A stretch of 64,000 nt of DNA from Pedobacter arcticus A12 (GCF_000302595.1 NZ_JH947126.1:339223-403222), one strand, 5' to 3'. Shown: positions 17,397-27,599, counted from the first letter of the stretch. Notes: generated by a model from the sequence alone, not told the origin. Numbers and translations are program-made.

Positions 17397-19925
17397 TTAG
17401 TTAAATCCGCCTAACTGTTGAGCAATGCTAAAATGAAACTGTCCTTTGTTAGCTTGGCTGTTTCCTGGAATAGCATCAAAGCCATAACCATAATCAATAC
17501 CTAACAATCCAAATATTGGTAAAAATATACGAGCACCAACACCTGCAGAACGTTTAACATTAAACGGATTAAATTCAGAAAACTTATTCCATGTATTTCC
17601 GCCTTCGGCAAAAGCCAATACAAACACAGTAGCAGACTCTCCTAAAGTAATTGGATGTCTTAATTCTAAAACGTATTTATTGAAAATTGGAGATCCCGCA
17701 GTACTCGCAGCGCCTTCTGGCACTACGGAGTTATTGGCGTAACCACGCAAACCAATAACCTCTGATCCTTGTAAAAAGTCGAATCCTTGTAAACCGTCTC
17801 CACCCACTTTAAAACGACCGAATGGAGCCTGACCAACACTTTCGCTATAGTAGCCCAAGAAACCGAATTGTGCCTGTGCTTTTAAAATCAACTTACCGTA
17901 TATTTTTTGGAAAAACTGAGACTCAAACTTCCATTTATGGTATTCGGCAAATTTGTACTTATCTGAGGTAGCTAAGTTTGCATAGTTTTTTCCGTTAAAC
18001 GATGAATACGGTAGGGTAGCTTGTACTGTAAATTTAATATTCGACCCTGAAGTTGGAAAGATTGGTGCATCAACGGAGTTTCTGCTCAATACCTGACTTA
18101 AGCTTAAATCGTAAGAATCACCGTTTTCAAATAAATAACCTGTGTAATTTCTTAATTTAAACTGTTGTAGGTTTGCGGCATAATCAATCCTAAAATAATC
18201 ATCAGGCCACTTTAACTGCTTACCCAAACTAAAAGTTAAACCGTTTAACCTGATTTTCTGTAAATTAGGATTGCTATTGCTCAAACCATTACTCTGTAAA
18301 GAAGTAAAAGCACTAATACCTAAGTAAATAGGTTTTTTACCACCAAACCAAGGCTCAGAGAAAGAAAAACTGTATGATTGGTAGTATTTACCATTTGTTT
18401 GACCTCTAATACTTAGCTTTTGCCCATCGCCTTTTGGTAAAGGTTTGTAAGCTTTTAGGTTGAATATGTTTCTTGCAGAAAAGTTATTGAACGTTAAACC
18501 CAAAGTACCTACTACCCTTCCGCCACCAAAACCTCCCGAAAGCTCAATTTGATCGGATGGTTTTTCAACCACGGTATATTGAATATCTACTGTTCCGTCT
18601 GTTGGGTTAGGAATAGGTTTAATATCTACTTTTTGCTCGTCGAAATTTCCTAATTGTGTAATTTGGCGCTGAGAACGCACCAACATATCTTTAGAAAATT
18701 TTTGACCTGGCTTGGTTCTAATCTCTCTTAAAACTACTTTATCGTTGGTTAACTCGTTACCTTTTAAAATAATCTTATTGATAGTGTATTGCGGACCTTC
18801 GTAAATTCTGATCTCTAAATCAACCGTATCATTATAAATACGAGTTTGAACAGGGTCGGCGTTAAAAGTTAAATAACCATCGTTTAAATAAAGTGATGAA
18901 ACGTCATTGCTTGACGGGCTACTTCTTAATGTTTTTTCCAGTTTAGCTTCAGAAAAAACCTCGCCTTTTTCTATTTTAAGAATCTGCTCTAATAGGCTTG
19001 ATGGATATTTAGCATTTCCTGCAAAAGTTACATTACCAAAATAATACTTTTTACCTTCGTTTAGCTTGATATCTATGTTAACAGATTTTTCGTTGTGTTT
19101 GTAAACCGAGTCGGAGATAATTTCTGCATCGCGATAACCTTTCTCCCTCATCTTCTCCACCATCTTCTCTTTATCCTCCTCGTACTTATCACGCATAAAT
19201 TTACCCGAACCGAAAACTTTGTACCACGCCTGCTGATGCGTTTTCTTCATGTACTTTCTCAGCTTGGCATCGCTAAAGTCTTTATTACCTTCAATATTGA
19301 TCGCGTGAACTTTTACCTTACTCTTTTTATCAACAACAACATTTACTATTTTGCTATTTGCATCTGAGGTGTCTGCTATGGTTGTGATGTTAACCGTGGT
19401 ATTCAAAAATCCTTTATCAGCAAAATGCTTAGTAATTACATTGTTGATGGTATTTTTCAAATTCTCGTTTACAATTTTACCTTTCTGGCTGTTCAGTTTC
19501 TCCTGAATATCAGTAGTTTCTGATTTAGTTAAACCTTTTAACGCTATTCTAGAAACCCTAGGGCGCTCTTCCAGGTTAATATCGAAGAAAATAGTATCGT
19601 TACTGATGTGGTTAATTAACAAGGTTACATCGTCAAACAAACCTTGCGCCCAAAGGTTCTTTACCGCATTGGATGTTGCGTCTCCAGGAACTAAAATACG
19701 ATCGCCAACTTCTAATTTGGTAATGGTTACTAAAACAGCTTTATCTAAAAACTCAACACCATTGATGTTTATAGCGCCAATTACAAACTCTTTTGGATTT
19801 AGGAAATCTAAATCTTTGTTCTGATTTTCTTGAGTTGAACTGGAAGACCTTAAAGACGGAATTGATTGCGAAAACCCTTTTACGGAAAGGGTAATTAGAA
19901 ATATGATTATAAAAAAATTCTTCAT
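17397..19925 (-). CDS. bamA: Outer membrane protein assembly factor BamA
   Basis: An 842-residue protein with a signal peptide (ending GFSQ), about five POTRA repeats in the first ~430 residues, and a C-terminal 16-stranded Omp85 barrel. The VRGY-type lid motif appears as VIGLRGYANN in the barrel. It inserts beta-barrel proteins into the outer membrane. It leads the bamA-ompH-ompH cluster and follows uppS. Confidence 0.96.
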   Translation of the reverse strand: MKNFFIIIFLITLSVKGFSQSIPSLRSSSSTQENQNKDLDFLNPKEFVIGAININGVEFLDKAVLVTITKLEVGDRILVPGDATSNAVKNLWAQGLFDDVTLLINHISNDTIFFDINLEERPRVSRIALKGLTKSETTDIQEKLNSQKGKIVNENLKNTINNVITKHFADKGFLNTTVNITTIADTSDANSKIVNVVVDKKSKVKVHAINIEGNKDFSDAKLRKYMKKTHQQAWYKVFGSGKFMRDKYEEDKEKMVEKMREKGYRDAEIISDSVYKHNEKSVNIDIKLNEGKKYYFGNVTFAGNAKYPSSLLEQILKIEKGEVFSEAKLEKTLRSSPSSNDVSSLYLNDGYLTFNADPVQTRIYNDTVDLEIRIYEGPQYTINKIILKGNELTNDKVVLREIRTKPGQKFSKDMLVRSQRQITQLGNFDEQKVDIKPIPNPTDGTVDIQYTVVEKPSDQIELSGGFGGGRVVGTLGLTFNNFSARNIFNLKAYKPLPKGDGQKLSIRGQTNGKYYQSYSFSFSEPWFGGKKPIYLGISAFTSLQSNGLSNSNPNLQKIRLNGLTFSLGKQLKWPDDYFRIDYAANLQQFKLRNYTGYLFENGDSYDLSLSQVLSRNSVDAPIFPTSGSNIKFTVQATLPYSSFNGKNYANLATSDKYKFAEYHKWKFESQFFQKIYGKLILKAQAQFGFLGYYSESVGQAPFGRFKVGGDGLQGFDFLQGSEVIGLRGYANNSVVPEGAASTAGSPIFNKYVLELRHPITLGESATVFVLAFAEGGNTWNKFSEFNPFNVKRSAGVGARIFLPIFGLLGIDYGYGFDAIPGNSQANKGQFHFSIAQQLGGFN

Positions 19926-19984
19926 TTACTTGATTATGGGGCTAAAATACTCCTATTCTTTGTTAATTTTTGTTAAAAGTAAAA

Positions 19985-20725
19985 TTAGCTGAGTTGCTCA
20001 CTGGTTAAGCCAAATCTGCGTTCTCTCTGTTGATAGTTAAAAATAGCTTCAAATAGATCTTCTCGTCGGAAATCTGGCCAAAGTTTTGGTGTAAAATAAA
20101 GCTCGGCATAAGCCAATTGCCACAATAAATAATTACTGATACGGTGTTCACCGCTGGTTCTGATCATTAACTCCGGATCGGGCAGGTTATGTGTGGAAAG
20201 GTAGCTTTCAAAAAGTTTTTCGTCGATATCTTCTTGCTTTATTTTTCCGCTTGCAACAGCCAAGGCTATATTTTTGGTGGCGTTAACAATCTCCCACCTT
20301 GAACTGTATGAGAGCGCTAAAGTTAATGTTAAGCCACTGTTATTTGCGGTTTTGCTAATTGCTTCCTGTAATTCATTGTAACATCTTTTTGGTAAAGACG
20401 ATAGATCGCCAATAGCATTTAGGCGTACGTTGTTTTCCATTAATGTTTTGGTTTCTTTATTAATGGTGCTTACTAAAAGCTCCATTAACGCGGTAACCTC
20501 CAACTTAGGGCGATTCCAGTTTTCTGTAGAAAAAGCATAAAGCGTAAGGTTTTTAACACCTAGCTCTGCAGCGCCTTCAACTGTATCTCTTACAGCAAGA
20601 ACTCCGTTTTTATGTCCAAAAACTCTCAATTTACCTTTTTCCTTAGCCCATCTACCGTTGCCATCCATAATAACGGCTATGTGTTGTGGTAATTTATCAA
20701 GATTTAACTTTTCTCTGAAACTCAT
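19985..20725 (-). CDS. uppS: Undecaprenyl diphosphate synthase (cis-prenyltransferase)
   Basis: A 246-residue enzyme with the MDGNGRWA motif (catalytic Asp21), GHKNGV, TLYAFSTENW and the C-terminal PDPELMIRTSGEHRISNYLL signature. It condenses isopentenyl diphosphate units on farnesyl diphosphate to make the lipid carrier for peptidoglycan and O-antigen. It follows the barrel-protein gene by 23 bp. Confidence 0.97.
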   Translation of the reverse strand: MSFREKLNLDKLPQHIAVIMDGNGRWAKEKGKLRVFGHKNGVLAVRDTVEGAAELGVKNLTLYAFSTENWNRPKLEVTALMELLVSTINKETKTLMENNVRLNAIGDLSSLPKRCYNELQEAISKTANNSGLTLTLALSYSSRWEIVNATKNIALAVASGKIKQEDIDEKLFESYLSTHNLPDPELMIRTSGEHRISNYLLWQLAYAELYFTPKLWPDFRREDLFEAIFNYQQRERRFGLTSEQLS

Positions 20726-20748
20726 TTACTAAAAAGCAATATTTTAAT

Positions 20749-21546
20749 TTAAAAAGGACATTTTTGGCTCACAAAGGTATAAGATAAGGTTATACCTACA
20801 AATAGGTAACTGTCCTTTTTTCTGAAATCGCCTCGCTGTGTACCTGGAACACCTATTTTGTTCACAGAACGATCTGATAAATCGAATCTTAAGGCAGTTT
20901 TATTAGGATCATTCTCCTGCATACTGGTAATAGCTGGGTAAACACCACTCACATCGTCCAAATAATCTGTGCTGGTATTTCTGTAACCAATCTCTCCTAC
21001 TAAGTTAAGGTAACGTCCAAAATTATATTTTACGCCGGCACCAAAAGGAATAGAATAGGTAATGGTTTTATATTCTTCGGGCTGACCTTCGGTTTTATAA
21101 TACTTTAGTTCGTATGTACTGCCCTTATAATCTGTTTTTGGATTAAAACCGGTTAATGCAACTCCTGCAAATAAAAATGGGGTAAAACGTTTTTGATGAT
21201 ATTCGAACCCGTAATCGAAAAAATTGAATTCTACTAAAACATTTCCTTCGGTAATTGGCGAATAAAAACTAAGATTTCTGTCTATCTCTTGCTGATATTT
21301 TGACTTGGATTCATCATCGCTTATTTTTCCTTGCAAAGCCGAAACCCTTAAAGCCCAATTGCTATCAAAATTTCTTTTCACTACAAAACCAAAAGCTGGA
21401 TGATTTAATTTTAAGATACCATTTTGATTTAAATCGCCCATATAACCCATTGCACCGCCGGTAACGCCAACCTCCCAGGTTTGGGCATACGCAACATTTG
21501 TACTAATTAGAACAAAAAGTATAAATACTTTGATAAAATGAGTCAT
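20749..21546 (-). CDS. DUF6089-like outer membrane beta-barrel protein
   Basis: A 265-residue protein with a signal peptide (cleavage after NVAYAQ) and amphipathic strands, with segments such as GGAMGYMGDLNQ and a final FVGITLSYTF strand typical of an 8-stranded barrel. DUF6089 proteins are often found between nadK and uppS in Bacteroidota, as here. The function is unknown; an outer-membrane location is likely. Confidence 0.8.
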   Translation of the reverse strand: MTHFIKVFILFVLISTNVAYAQTWEVGVTGGAMGYMGDLNQNGILKLNHPAFGFVVKRNFDSNWALRVSALQGKISDDESKSKYQQEIDRNLSFYSPITEGNVLVEFNFFDYGFEYHQKRFTPFLFAGVALTGFNPKTDYKGSTYELKYYKTEGQPEEYKTITYSIPFGAGVKYNFGRYLNLVGEIGYRNTSTDYLDDVSGVYPAITSMQENDPNKTALRFDLSDRSVNKIGVPGTQRGDFRKKDSYLFVGITLSYTFVSQKCPF

Positions 21547-21555
21547 TAAGATGGC

Positions 21556-22440
21556 TTAGTAATTTCTGGTATCTATACCCCAAAGCAATTTATTTCTTAA
21601 CGTTGATAAATAGGTTTGATTGCTCAACCTCACTAAATTTATATCAAAATCTGCCCGTTTTAAACGCAACTGAGTCCCTGCATTTATTACTTCTGTTCTT
21701 GAATCACAGCTTACTAAATATTTTGGGCTTCTACCTTCAATCTCAAAAGTCAGTTCATTTTCATCCGAAAGGATAACTGGCCTTACGTTTAAGTTATGCG
21801 GAGAAACTGGAGTGATTACAAAATTACCGGATTGTGGAAAAACAATCGGTCCACCGCAACTTAAGGAATAAGCTGTTGAGCCTGTTGGCGTTGCTACTAT
21901 TAAGCCATCTGCCCAATAAGAGTTTAAAAACTCGCCATTTAAATAACAGTGAATCAATATCATGGCAGAAGTATCGCGTTTCATGATGGTAAAATCATTC
22001 AATGCAAAATTAAGGTCACCAAATAAACCAGATGAAGTTTCAACTTTCAATAACCTCCTGACATCCAGCGTAAAATCTCGATTAACTAAACCTTCAATTG
22101 CGCTTTTTATACCTTCCTTATTAATACTCGCTAAAAAACCTAAACGCCCAAAGTTGATTCCGATCATCGGGATGCCAGAGTCTTTCACCAGCGCTACCGT
22201 ATCCAGCATTGTTCCATCGCCTCCCAAACTAATCATCACGTCTACTTTTCCGCTAACCAGCTCATCATGAGTTTCAAAGGCATTAAAAGTTTTAGGTAAA
22301 AACAGCTTGTCTTTCAAAAAGTCGTAAAAATCATGATAAATTACAACCTCTACCCCGCAAGTCACCAAACAATCAAAAACCTGTTGAACGTATGGGATAA
22401 CGGTGTTGTTAAACTGCCTGCCGTAAACGCCTATTTTCAT
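21556..22440 (-). CDS. nadK: NAD kinase
   Basis: A 294-residue enzyme with the GGDGTMLD motif (residues 73-80), the NFGRLGFLA segment and a TPTGSTAYSLSCGGPI motif. It phosphorylates NAD to NADP in the cytosol. It sits directly upstream of the barrel protein gene with a 9-bp gap. Confidence 0.96.
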   Translation of the reverse strand: MKIGVYGRQFNNTVIPYVQQVFDCLVTCGVEVVIYHDFYDFLKDKLFLPKTFNAFETHDELVSGKVDVMISLGGDGTMLDTVALVKDSGIPMIGINFGRLGFLASINKEGIKSAIEGLVNRDFTLDVRRLLKVETSSGLFGDLNFALNDFTIMKRDTSAMILIHCYLNGEFLNSYWADGLIVATPTGSTAYSLSCGGPIVFPQSGNFVITPVSPHNLNVRPVILSDENELTFEIEGRSPKYLVSCDSRTEVINAGTQLRLKRADFDINLVRLSNQTYLSTLRNKLLWGIDTRNY

Positions 22441-22534
22441 CTGTTTGTTTATTTATTTTTCTTTGGTGATGAAGCAATCATAATTATAAATACCATGTAT
22501 TCGATAAACTTATGATGGTTTCGTTTTAATTTGT

Positions 22535-23197
22535 TTAGAAACTCAGGTAATTCATCAACGAATCATACCTATCTGCACCGTCGGCTTTTTGATTGGTGTT
22601 ATTAAATGTGGCTAATACCACATAATCATACCGTAAAAAAGCTGCAACAATTTGCGTAACATCTATTTTATTTACTTTGATAGTAGCGGTAAGTTTTGTA
22701 GAATCTGTATGCTCATCTAAGTATGCGCTTAATATCTGCGCATTATCCGACTCTACAATTTGGGCGATATGAGCCAATGAATAATCGCGGTTTCCTATCT
22801 CAAGAACAATGATTCCACCTGGATCCGCAACGGCTGTTAAAGTTGCTAAATACGTTACAACATCATCTATAACAATGGTGCCCAGGTAATTCATCTTTTC
22901 ATCAAGTACGGGCAAAACACTAAGCCTTTGTTCACTAAACGCTTTAATAACATCGTAAGCATGCTGATTTTCTAACACGTAAGGATTAATCAGCGAAAGC
23001 GTGATTAGCGCTACCGACTCTTCGGTATTTGTTTCCTCAATTAGATCATCTTCTGATAACAAACCCAAAAAGTGCGAACCATCTACAATTGGCAAATGGC
23101 TAACCTTAAAATCTTCCATATAATCCAAAGCCTTCTGAACAGTGTCAGAAATTTTCAATGGAGATATTACAGCAGATATAAGTTCACTTGCAATCAT
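22535..23197 (-). CDS. CBS-domain protein
   Basis: A 220-residue protein with two CBS motifs in the first ~125 residues (VSHLPIVDGSHFLGLLSEDDL and LSVLPVLDEKMNYLGTIVIDD) and a C-terminal ~80-residue ACT-like region. CBS pairs bind adenine nucleotides and regulate partners. It overlaps the preceding hydrolase stop in a TAATG junction, so the two are translationally coupled. The role is unknown. Confidence 0.85.
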   Translation of the reverse strand: MIASELISAVISPLKISDTVQKALDYMEDFKVSHLPIVDGSHFLGLLSEDDLIEETNTEESVALITLSLINPYVLENQHAYDVIKAFSEQRLSVLPVLDEKMNYLGTIVIDDVVTYLATLTAVADPGGIIVLEIGNRDYSLAHIAQIVESDNAQILSAYLDEHTDSTKLTATIKVNKIDVTQIVAAFLRYDYVVLATFNNTNQKADGADRYDSLMNYLSF

Positions 23198-23958
23198 TAA
23201 AGGCCTCTCTTTGCTAAGAATTGTTCAAGTAGTTTGTTAAACTCTTGAGGTTGTTCCATCATAGGTGCGTGTCCACATTCGTCAATCCAGCTTAAATCAC
23301 TATCTGGTAAAAGCTGATTAAATTCAACGGCAACCTCTGGCGGTGTAATTTTATCGTTTTTACCCCAAATCAATCCCACAGGGACTTTAATCTTAGATAA
23401 ATCTTTGGCCATGTTATGTCGAATAGCTGATTTTGCCATTGCCAAAATTCTTATAACTTTATTTCTATTATTTACAGTTTCGTAAACATCGTCAACCATT
23501 TCTTTGGTTGCTGTAGCCGGACTATAAAAGGTATATTCAACTTTTTCTTTGATGAAATCATAGCTTTCTCTTTTTGGAAAAGAACCTCCGAAAGCGTTTT
23601 CGTACAAGCCAGAGCTTCCAGCTAACACTAACGCTTTAACAAATTCTTGGTGGGCTAAGGTGTAAACTAAACCTACATGTCCGCCTAAAGAATTTCCCAA
23701 AAGTGTTACTTTCTCAAATTTCTTGTACTTAATAAACTTATGTATGTGTTTTGCTAGTGTTTTTACCCCTGTGGTTAGCAACGGTAAATCATATATCGGG
23801 AGGACTGGGATTACTACCGTATAGCGATCTTTAAACTGTTCAATCACATGTTCCCAGTTGCTTAGCGCACCCATTAAGCCATGCAGTAAAAGTAAAACCT
23901 CCCCTTTGCCTTCCTCAATGTATTTAAAACCGTCTTCTTCTTTAATTAAGTACTCCAT
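23197..23958 (-). CDS. Alpha/beta hydrolase
   Basis: I choose the ATG at 23958 rather than a TTG four codons upstream. The 253-residue protein has the oxyanion HGLMG segment, the nucleophile elbow GNSLGGH and a late CGHAPMMEQP segment carrying the catalytic His; the Asp is probably in IWGKNDKITP. The substrate is unknown. It is coupled to the CBS gene by a TAATG overlap. Confidence 0.87.
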   Translation of the reverse strand: MEYLIKEEDGFKYIEEGKGEVLLLLHGLMGALSNWEHVIEQFKDRYTVVIPVLPIYDLPLLTTGVKTLAKHIHKFIKYKKFEKVTLLGNSLGGHVGLVYTLAHQEFVKALVLAGSSGLYENAFGGSFPKRESYDFIKEKVEYTFYSPATATKEMVDDVYETVNNRNKVIRILAMAKSAIRHNMAKDLSKIKVPVGLIWGKNDKITPPEVAVEFNQLLPDSDLSWIDECGHAPMMEQPQEFNKLLEQFLAKRGL

Positions 23959-24083
23959 AAAATATCGCAAAGGTGTTGTGCATTAATTGTGCAAATTAAT
24001 AGTCTGTTTTTAATTTGGGTATAAAAACTATGCTAATTGAGAAAAAAAATATGATTTAACCTATTTTAAATAAATATTTAGTT

Positions 24084-24530
24084 TTAAGGTAACAAAGTTT
24101 TTATAGCTGCAGAAATGGCTTTTCCATCAGCTTTGCCAGAAAGTTCTTTGTTGGCTACACCCATAATTTTCCCCATTTCCTTAACACTAGTCACATTAAG
24201 TTTTTCTATCAGTGCTTTAATATAAGTGTTTAACTCTGTTTCTGATAATTGCTTTGGTAAATATTTTTCGATAACTGCAATTTCTTCTGCTTCTATTTTA
24301 TAAAGATCATCACGATTTTGGCTTTGGTAAATCTCCGCTGATTCTTTTCTCTGCTTTACCAGTTTTTGTAAAACTTTAAGTTCTACTTCTTCGGTAATTT
24401 CTTGGGCAGCACCCTTTTCTGTTTTAGCTAAAAGTAAAGCCGCTTTAATTGCTCTTAAACTTCTTAGCGTAGCTTCTTCTTTTGCCAACATGGCAGTTTT
24501 TATATCTTGATTTATGGTGGTTTCTAACAT
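24084..24530 (-). CDS. GatB/YqeY domain protein
   Basis: A 148-residue YqeY-like protein. The N-terminal helical segment (MLAKEEATLRSLRAIKAALL) and the C-terminal KEMGKIMGVANKELSGKADG segment match the domain shared with the tail of GatB. It may bind tRNA, but no enzymatic role is established. It stands alone in the minus-strand series. Confidence 0.9.
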   Translation of the reverse strand: MLETTINQDIKTAMLAKEEATLRSLRAIKAALLLAKTEKGAAQEITEEVELKVLQKLVKQRKESAEIYQSQNRDDLYKIEAEEIAVIEKYLPKQLSETELNTYIKALIEKLNVTSVKEMGKIMGVANKELSGKADGKAISAAIKTLLP

Positions 24531-24586
24531 ATTGTTAAATTTAAATGAATTTGAAACTAAAAACTAACTAACTAAAAACTAAATAA

Positions 24587-25354
24587 CTAACCTTTATCCC
24601 AATAAAAAGCTGATGCCTGAACGGTTGGCATAATTACCAGATCATTGATGTTTACATGAGCCGGTCTACTGGTTGCAAAGTAAATAGTCTCGGCGATATC
24701 ACTAGCTAGCAAGGGCCGATAACCTTCGTAAACTTTTTCTGCTTTCTTTTTATCTCCATGGAAGCGTACTTCAGAGAACTCGGTTTCAACCGCACCGGGA
24801 TGAATTGCAGTAACTCTAATCTTGTGTTTTAACAAATCTATACGCATAGATTTACTTAGCGCATCAACAGCGTGTTTTGTAGCGCAGTAAACATTGCCTT
24901 TTGCATAAACCTCTTTCCCTGCAATTGAACCTAAGTTTACAATATGCCCCTTTTTGTTATCAATCATCCAGTTAGAAACGATTTTGGAAACGTAAAGTAG
25001 ACCTTTGATATTGGTATCGATCATGGTTTCCCAGTCGCTTAATAGTGCATCCTGGAAATCGTCCAAGCCCTGACTTAATCCGGCGTTATTTATGAGCACA
25101 TCAACTTTCCTAAAATCCGAAGACAAACTGTTTAATTGCGTTTCTACAGCATTTTTATCGCTTACATCAAAGTTTAATGTAATTACCTGAACTTGAAATT
25201 GCGACTCGAGTTTTTCTTTAAGTTTTTGTAACCGATTTGCTCTTCGTCCTGTGATGATGAGATTAAAGCCGTGTTCAGCATAAATATTTGCACAAGCTTC
25301 GCCTATACCAGCGGTTGCCCCTGTAATAAGTGCTGTTTTTACATTTACTGACAT
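24587..25354 (-). CDS. Short-chain dehydrogenase/reductase (YdfG-like)
   Basis: A 255-residue classical SDR with the cofactor motif TGATAGIGEA, the NNAG segment, Ser in NLGSIAG and the catalytic pair in YCATK. An Arg-rich segment after the first strand (TGRRANRLQ) suggests NADP preference. It resembles YdfG-type 3-hydroxy-acid dehydrogenases. The substrate cannot be fixed from sequence. Confidence 0.9.
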   Translation of the reverse strand: MSVNVKTALITGATAGIGEACANIYAEHGFNLIITGRRANRLQKLKEKLESQFQVQVITLNFDVSDKNAVETQLNSLSSDFRKVDVLINNAGLSQGLDDFQDALLSDWETMIDTNIKGLLYVSKIVSNWMIDNKKGHIVNLGSIAGKEVYAKGNVYCATKHAVDALSKSMRIDLLKHKIRVTAIHPGAVETEFSEVRFHGDKKKAEKVYEGYRPLLASDIAETIYFATSRPAHVNINDLVIMPTVQASAFYWDKG

Positions 25355-25681
25355 GTTGTGAAATTATGAAATTTATGCGGAAGGAATAGGGAGAATTGAA
25401 GGAATTTTATTTTTTTAACAAATCGGCAGTTTGGTTTTGATTTTAGGGGCAGATTTTCACGATCTGAATTTATGATCAGCTCAAACAAATTAGATGAAAT
25501 TGAAAATCACATCCCAGGAAATGCCGGAATTGGAATTTCTATAACTTGATGAAAAACTTACTGTAAATGGTAAAATCCATACCAAAGAAATCAAGAGTCT
25601 ATTTAAATGTCTAGGGACTAATTTTTGATTTTTCTCTCCATTTTCATGCAACATCTCCTTTTTTAGGGACATTTCCTTAAA
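25355..25681. other. Intergenic stretch without a convincing gene
   Basis: About 330 bp between the SDR gene and the trigger-factor terminator. A 60-codon minus-strand ORF (25490-25672) is present, but it has no recognisable domain and poor codon quality, so I do not call it. Confidence 0.4.
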
Positions 25682-25717
25682 AAAATAGAGCAGCCGACAA
25701 TTCGACTGCTCTATTTT
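25682..25717 (-). terminator. Intrinsic terminator downstream of tig
   Basis: 12-bp arms (AAAATAGAGCAG / CTGCTCTATTTT) form a hairpin followed on the minus strand by a run of T residues, 20 bp after the tig stop. Confidence 0.8.
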
Positions 25718-25736
25718 AAATATTTGATTTTAGCAA

Positions 25737-27089
25737 CTAAGCTTCGTTAGCTAATTTTTCAAACTCATTAAAAGCAATTTCTTTTTTATCTAAACTGATT
25801 ACTGTTTTCAGATAATCAAATACTTTTGATGATTTTACTTCGTCAAAAATACGGTTAGCATTTTCTTTTTCTTGTAAAAACTGAGCGGTGTATTGACCTA
25901 ATTGCTCTTCTGTAAGCGGTGTTGGGCTGTACATCCTAAACTGACCGTCTAATCTTGCTTTCGCAGCTTCAAAAACGTCTTCGTACTTAATCTCCAACTT
26001 TTGGTCCTTAACAATTTTGTTTTCAACCAAAGTCCATCTTAGATTTTTAGCAAAATCTTCGTAACCTTTTTCTAATTCTTCGTCGTTAACTTCTTTGTTG
26101 GCAACTTTTAACCAACGCTTTAAAAACTCGTCGGGCAATTTCATCGTTGCTTTCTCAGAACCATACTTGTATAAATCGCCAGCAAGTTTCTTATCAGCAT
26201 CCTGAGTCATCATTGATTCTAACTCCTCTGTAATCTTTGCCGTAAATTCTTCTTCATTTTTAACGGTTCCTTCTCCAAAAATTTTATCGAAAAATTCTTG
26301 ATTTAAATCTGCTTCCTCTAATCTATTGATGTTTTTTACGGTTACTTTAAATTTCGACTCTGGAATAATTGCATTTTCCTCATCTAGTTTTAAAATTTTA
26401 ACCAGTTGTCTTTCGTCGTCAACAGCTTTAACCAAATCAAAGCTTTCTACAACATCTTCTCTTTTTAACCCAATTAAAGCTTTTAATGCGGAAGCATCTT
26501 TAACAGATTCTGTTCTTAAAGAAGTTGTAACATCTATACCGCCTTCAAAAATAGATCCGTCGGCATTTAATTGTTGAAATTGCCCAAAAATAACATCTCC
26601 GTCTGCAACAACATCTGGATTGGTCATTTTACCATAGCTTTTTCTGATATTCTTAGTTCTTGCGGCTAAAGTATCTGGATCAACTTTAATGATATACTGG
26701 GTTAATTTGTCTTTATCAGAAAACGCAACGTCAACAGCTGGCGCCAGTCCTAACTCATATTGGAATACGAACTCGTCTTTAAAATCCCAGTTAAACTGAG
26801 TTTCGTCTTCTTTTGGCAAAGGCTGACCTAAAATTTCAATTTCGTTTTGTTGGATATAGTTACTTACGGATTCGGATAGTAAGGTATTAACTTCTTCAAC
26901 CAAAATGCTTCTGCCATACATCTTCTTCACATGTGCAGATGGAACCATTCCCGGACGGAATCCTGGAAGTTTCATTTTTTTCGCTTGGTCTTTGATTGCT
27001 TTATTCACTTTTTCCTGGTAGTCGTCAGGAGTGATTTTAACGGTTAATACTGCATTAAGATCATCGATCTTTTCCTGTGTAATATTCAT
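25737..27089 (-). CDS. tig: Trigger factor
   Basis: A 450-residue ribosome-associated chaperone and prolyl isomerase-like protein. The ribosome-binding loop reads LPGFRPGMVP near residue 40 (GFRxGxxP family motif). A divergent PPIase-like middle domain and a long helical C-terminal domain follow. The length is normal for Bacteroidota. It is monocistronic, with its own terminator. Confidence 0.93.
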   Translation of the reverse strand: MNITQEKIDDLNAVLTVKITPDDYQEKVNKAIKDQAKKMKLPGFRPGMVPSAHVKKMYGRSILVEEVNTLLSESVSNYIQQNEIEILGQPLPKEDETQFNWDFKDEFVFQYELGLAPAVDVAFSDKDKLTQYIIKVDPDTLAARTKNIRKSYGKMTNPDVVADGDVIFGQFQQLNADGSIFEGGIDVTTSLRTESVKDASALKALIGLKREDVVESFDLVKAVDDERQLVKILKLDEENAIIPESKFKVTVKNINRLEEADLNQEFFDKIFGEGTVKNEEEFTAKITEELESMMTQDADKKLAGDLYKYGSEKATMKLPDEFLKRWLKVANKEVNDEELEKGYEDFAKNLRWTLVENKIVKDQKLEIKYEDVFEAAKARLDGQFRMYSPTPLTEEQLGQYTAQFLQEKENANRIFDEVKSSKVFDYLKTVISLDKKEIAFNEFEKLANEA

Positions 27090-27131
27090 GCTGAATTAAT
27101 TTTTTTTAATTGCTACGTCTCTATACAAAAA

Positions 27132-27154
27132 TCCCTCCCATTTTGTGGGAGGGA
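27132..27154 (-). terminator. Intrinsic terminator of the tRNA-Leu gene
   Basis: 9-bp arms (TCCCTCCCA / TGGGAGGGA) with a 5-base loop and a minus-strand T-run, 12 bp after the mature 3' end of the tRNA. Confidence 0.8.
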
Positions 27155-27165
27155 CGTTTTTAAGT

Positions 27166-27246
27166 GCGGAAGAAGGGACTCGAACCCCCACGCCGTGAAG
27201 CGCCAGATCCTAAGTCTGGTGCGGCTACCAATTACGCCACTTCCGC
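27166..27246 (-). tRNA. tRNA-Leu (anticodon UAG)
   Basis: An 81-nt cloverleaf on the minus strand. The acceptor stem GCGGAAG pairs with CTTCCGC. The anticodon stem CCAGA/TCTGG carries the loop CTTAGGA, giving anticodon TAG, which reads CUA leucine codons. A long class II variable arm and a GGTTCGAGTCC T-arm are visible. CCA is not encoded. An intrinsic terminator follows. Confidence 0.93.
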
Positions 27247-27562
27247 ATTTAGGATTGTATTTTCCAAAATAATTTGTGATTATTTTGGATTGCAAATATA
27301 TGATTTAGCTTTTGTTATACAAACGGTTTATTAAAATAATTTTATTTTTAATTGCTCAAAATATGAGGGCGATTTCAACAAGCTACTCCCATTCTAGCTA
27401 AACATTTATACATCAACCAATTCCACTTTTGCATTGGGTCAAATATCGATGAAATATGCTATATGTATTTTTGTAAATGCGTACGCTCCTTAAGGTAATC
27501 GCGGTACGATGCAACCGGGATTGGTAAACTAAATCCTACAAAAACGAAAATTATTACAGCAA
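27247..27562. other. Intergenic stretch with a possible gene remnant
   Basis: About 315 bp upstream of tRNA-Leu, AT-rich near the tRNA. On the minus strand near 27459-27560 an open stretch encodes VGFSLPIPVASYRDYLKER and then stops. It has no good start and may be the tail of a decayed gene. No other structure was recognised. Confidence 0.3.
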
Positions 27563-27599
27563 AAAGCGCAGGAAAAATATATTATTTAGCCTGCGCTTT
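27563..27599. terminator. Intrinsic terminator downstream of the Spy-like gene
   Basis: 10-bp arms (AAAGCGCAGG / CCTGCGCTTT) with a 17-base AT-rich loop and flanking A/T runs, 21 bp after the stop of the minus-strand gene. Confidence 0.7.

Noticed and set aside
25490-25672. 60-codon minus-strand ORF between the SDR gene and trigger factor
   Set aside because: No recognisable domain, no operon context and low coding quality.
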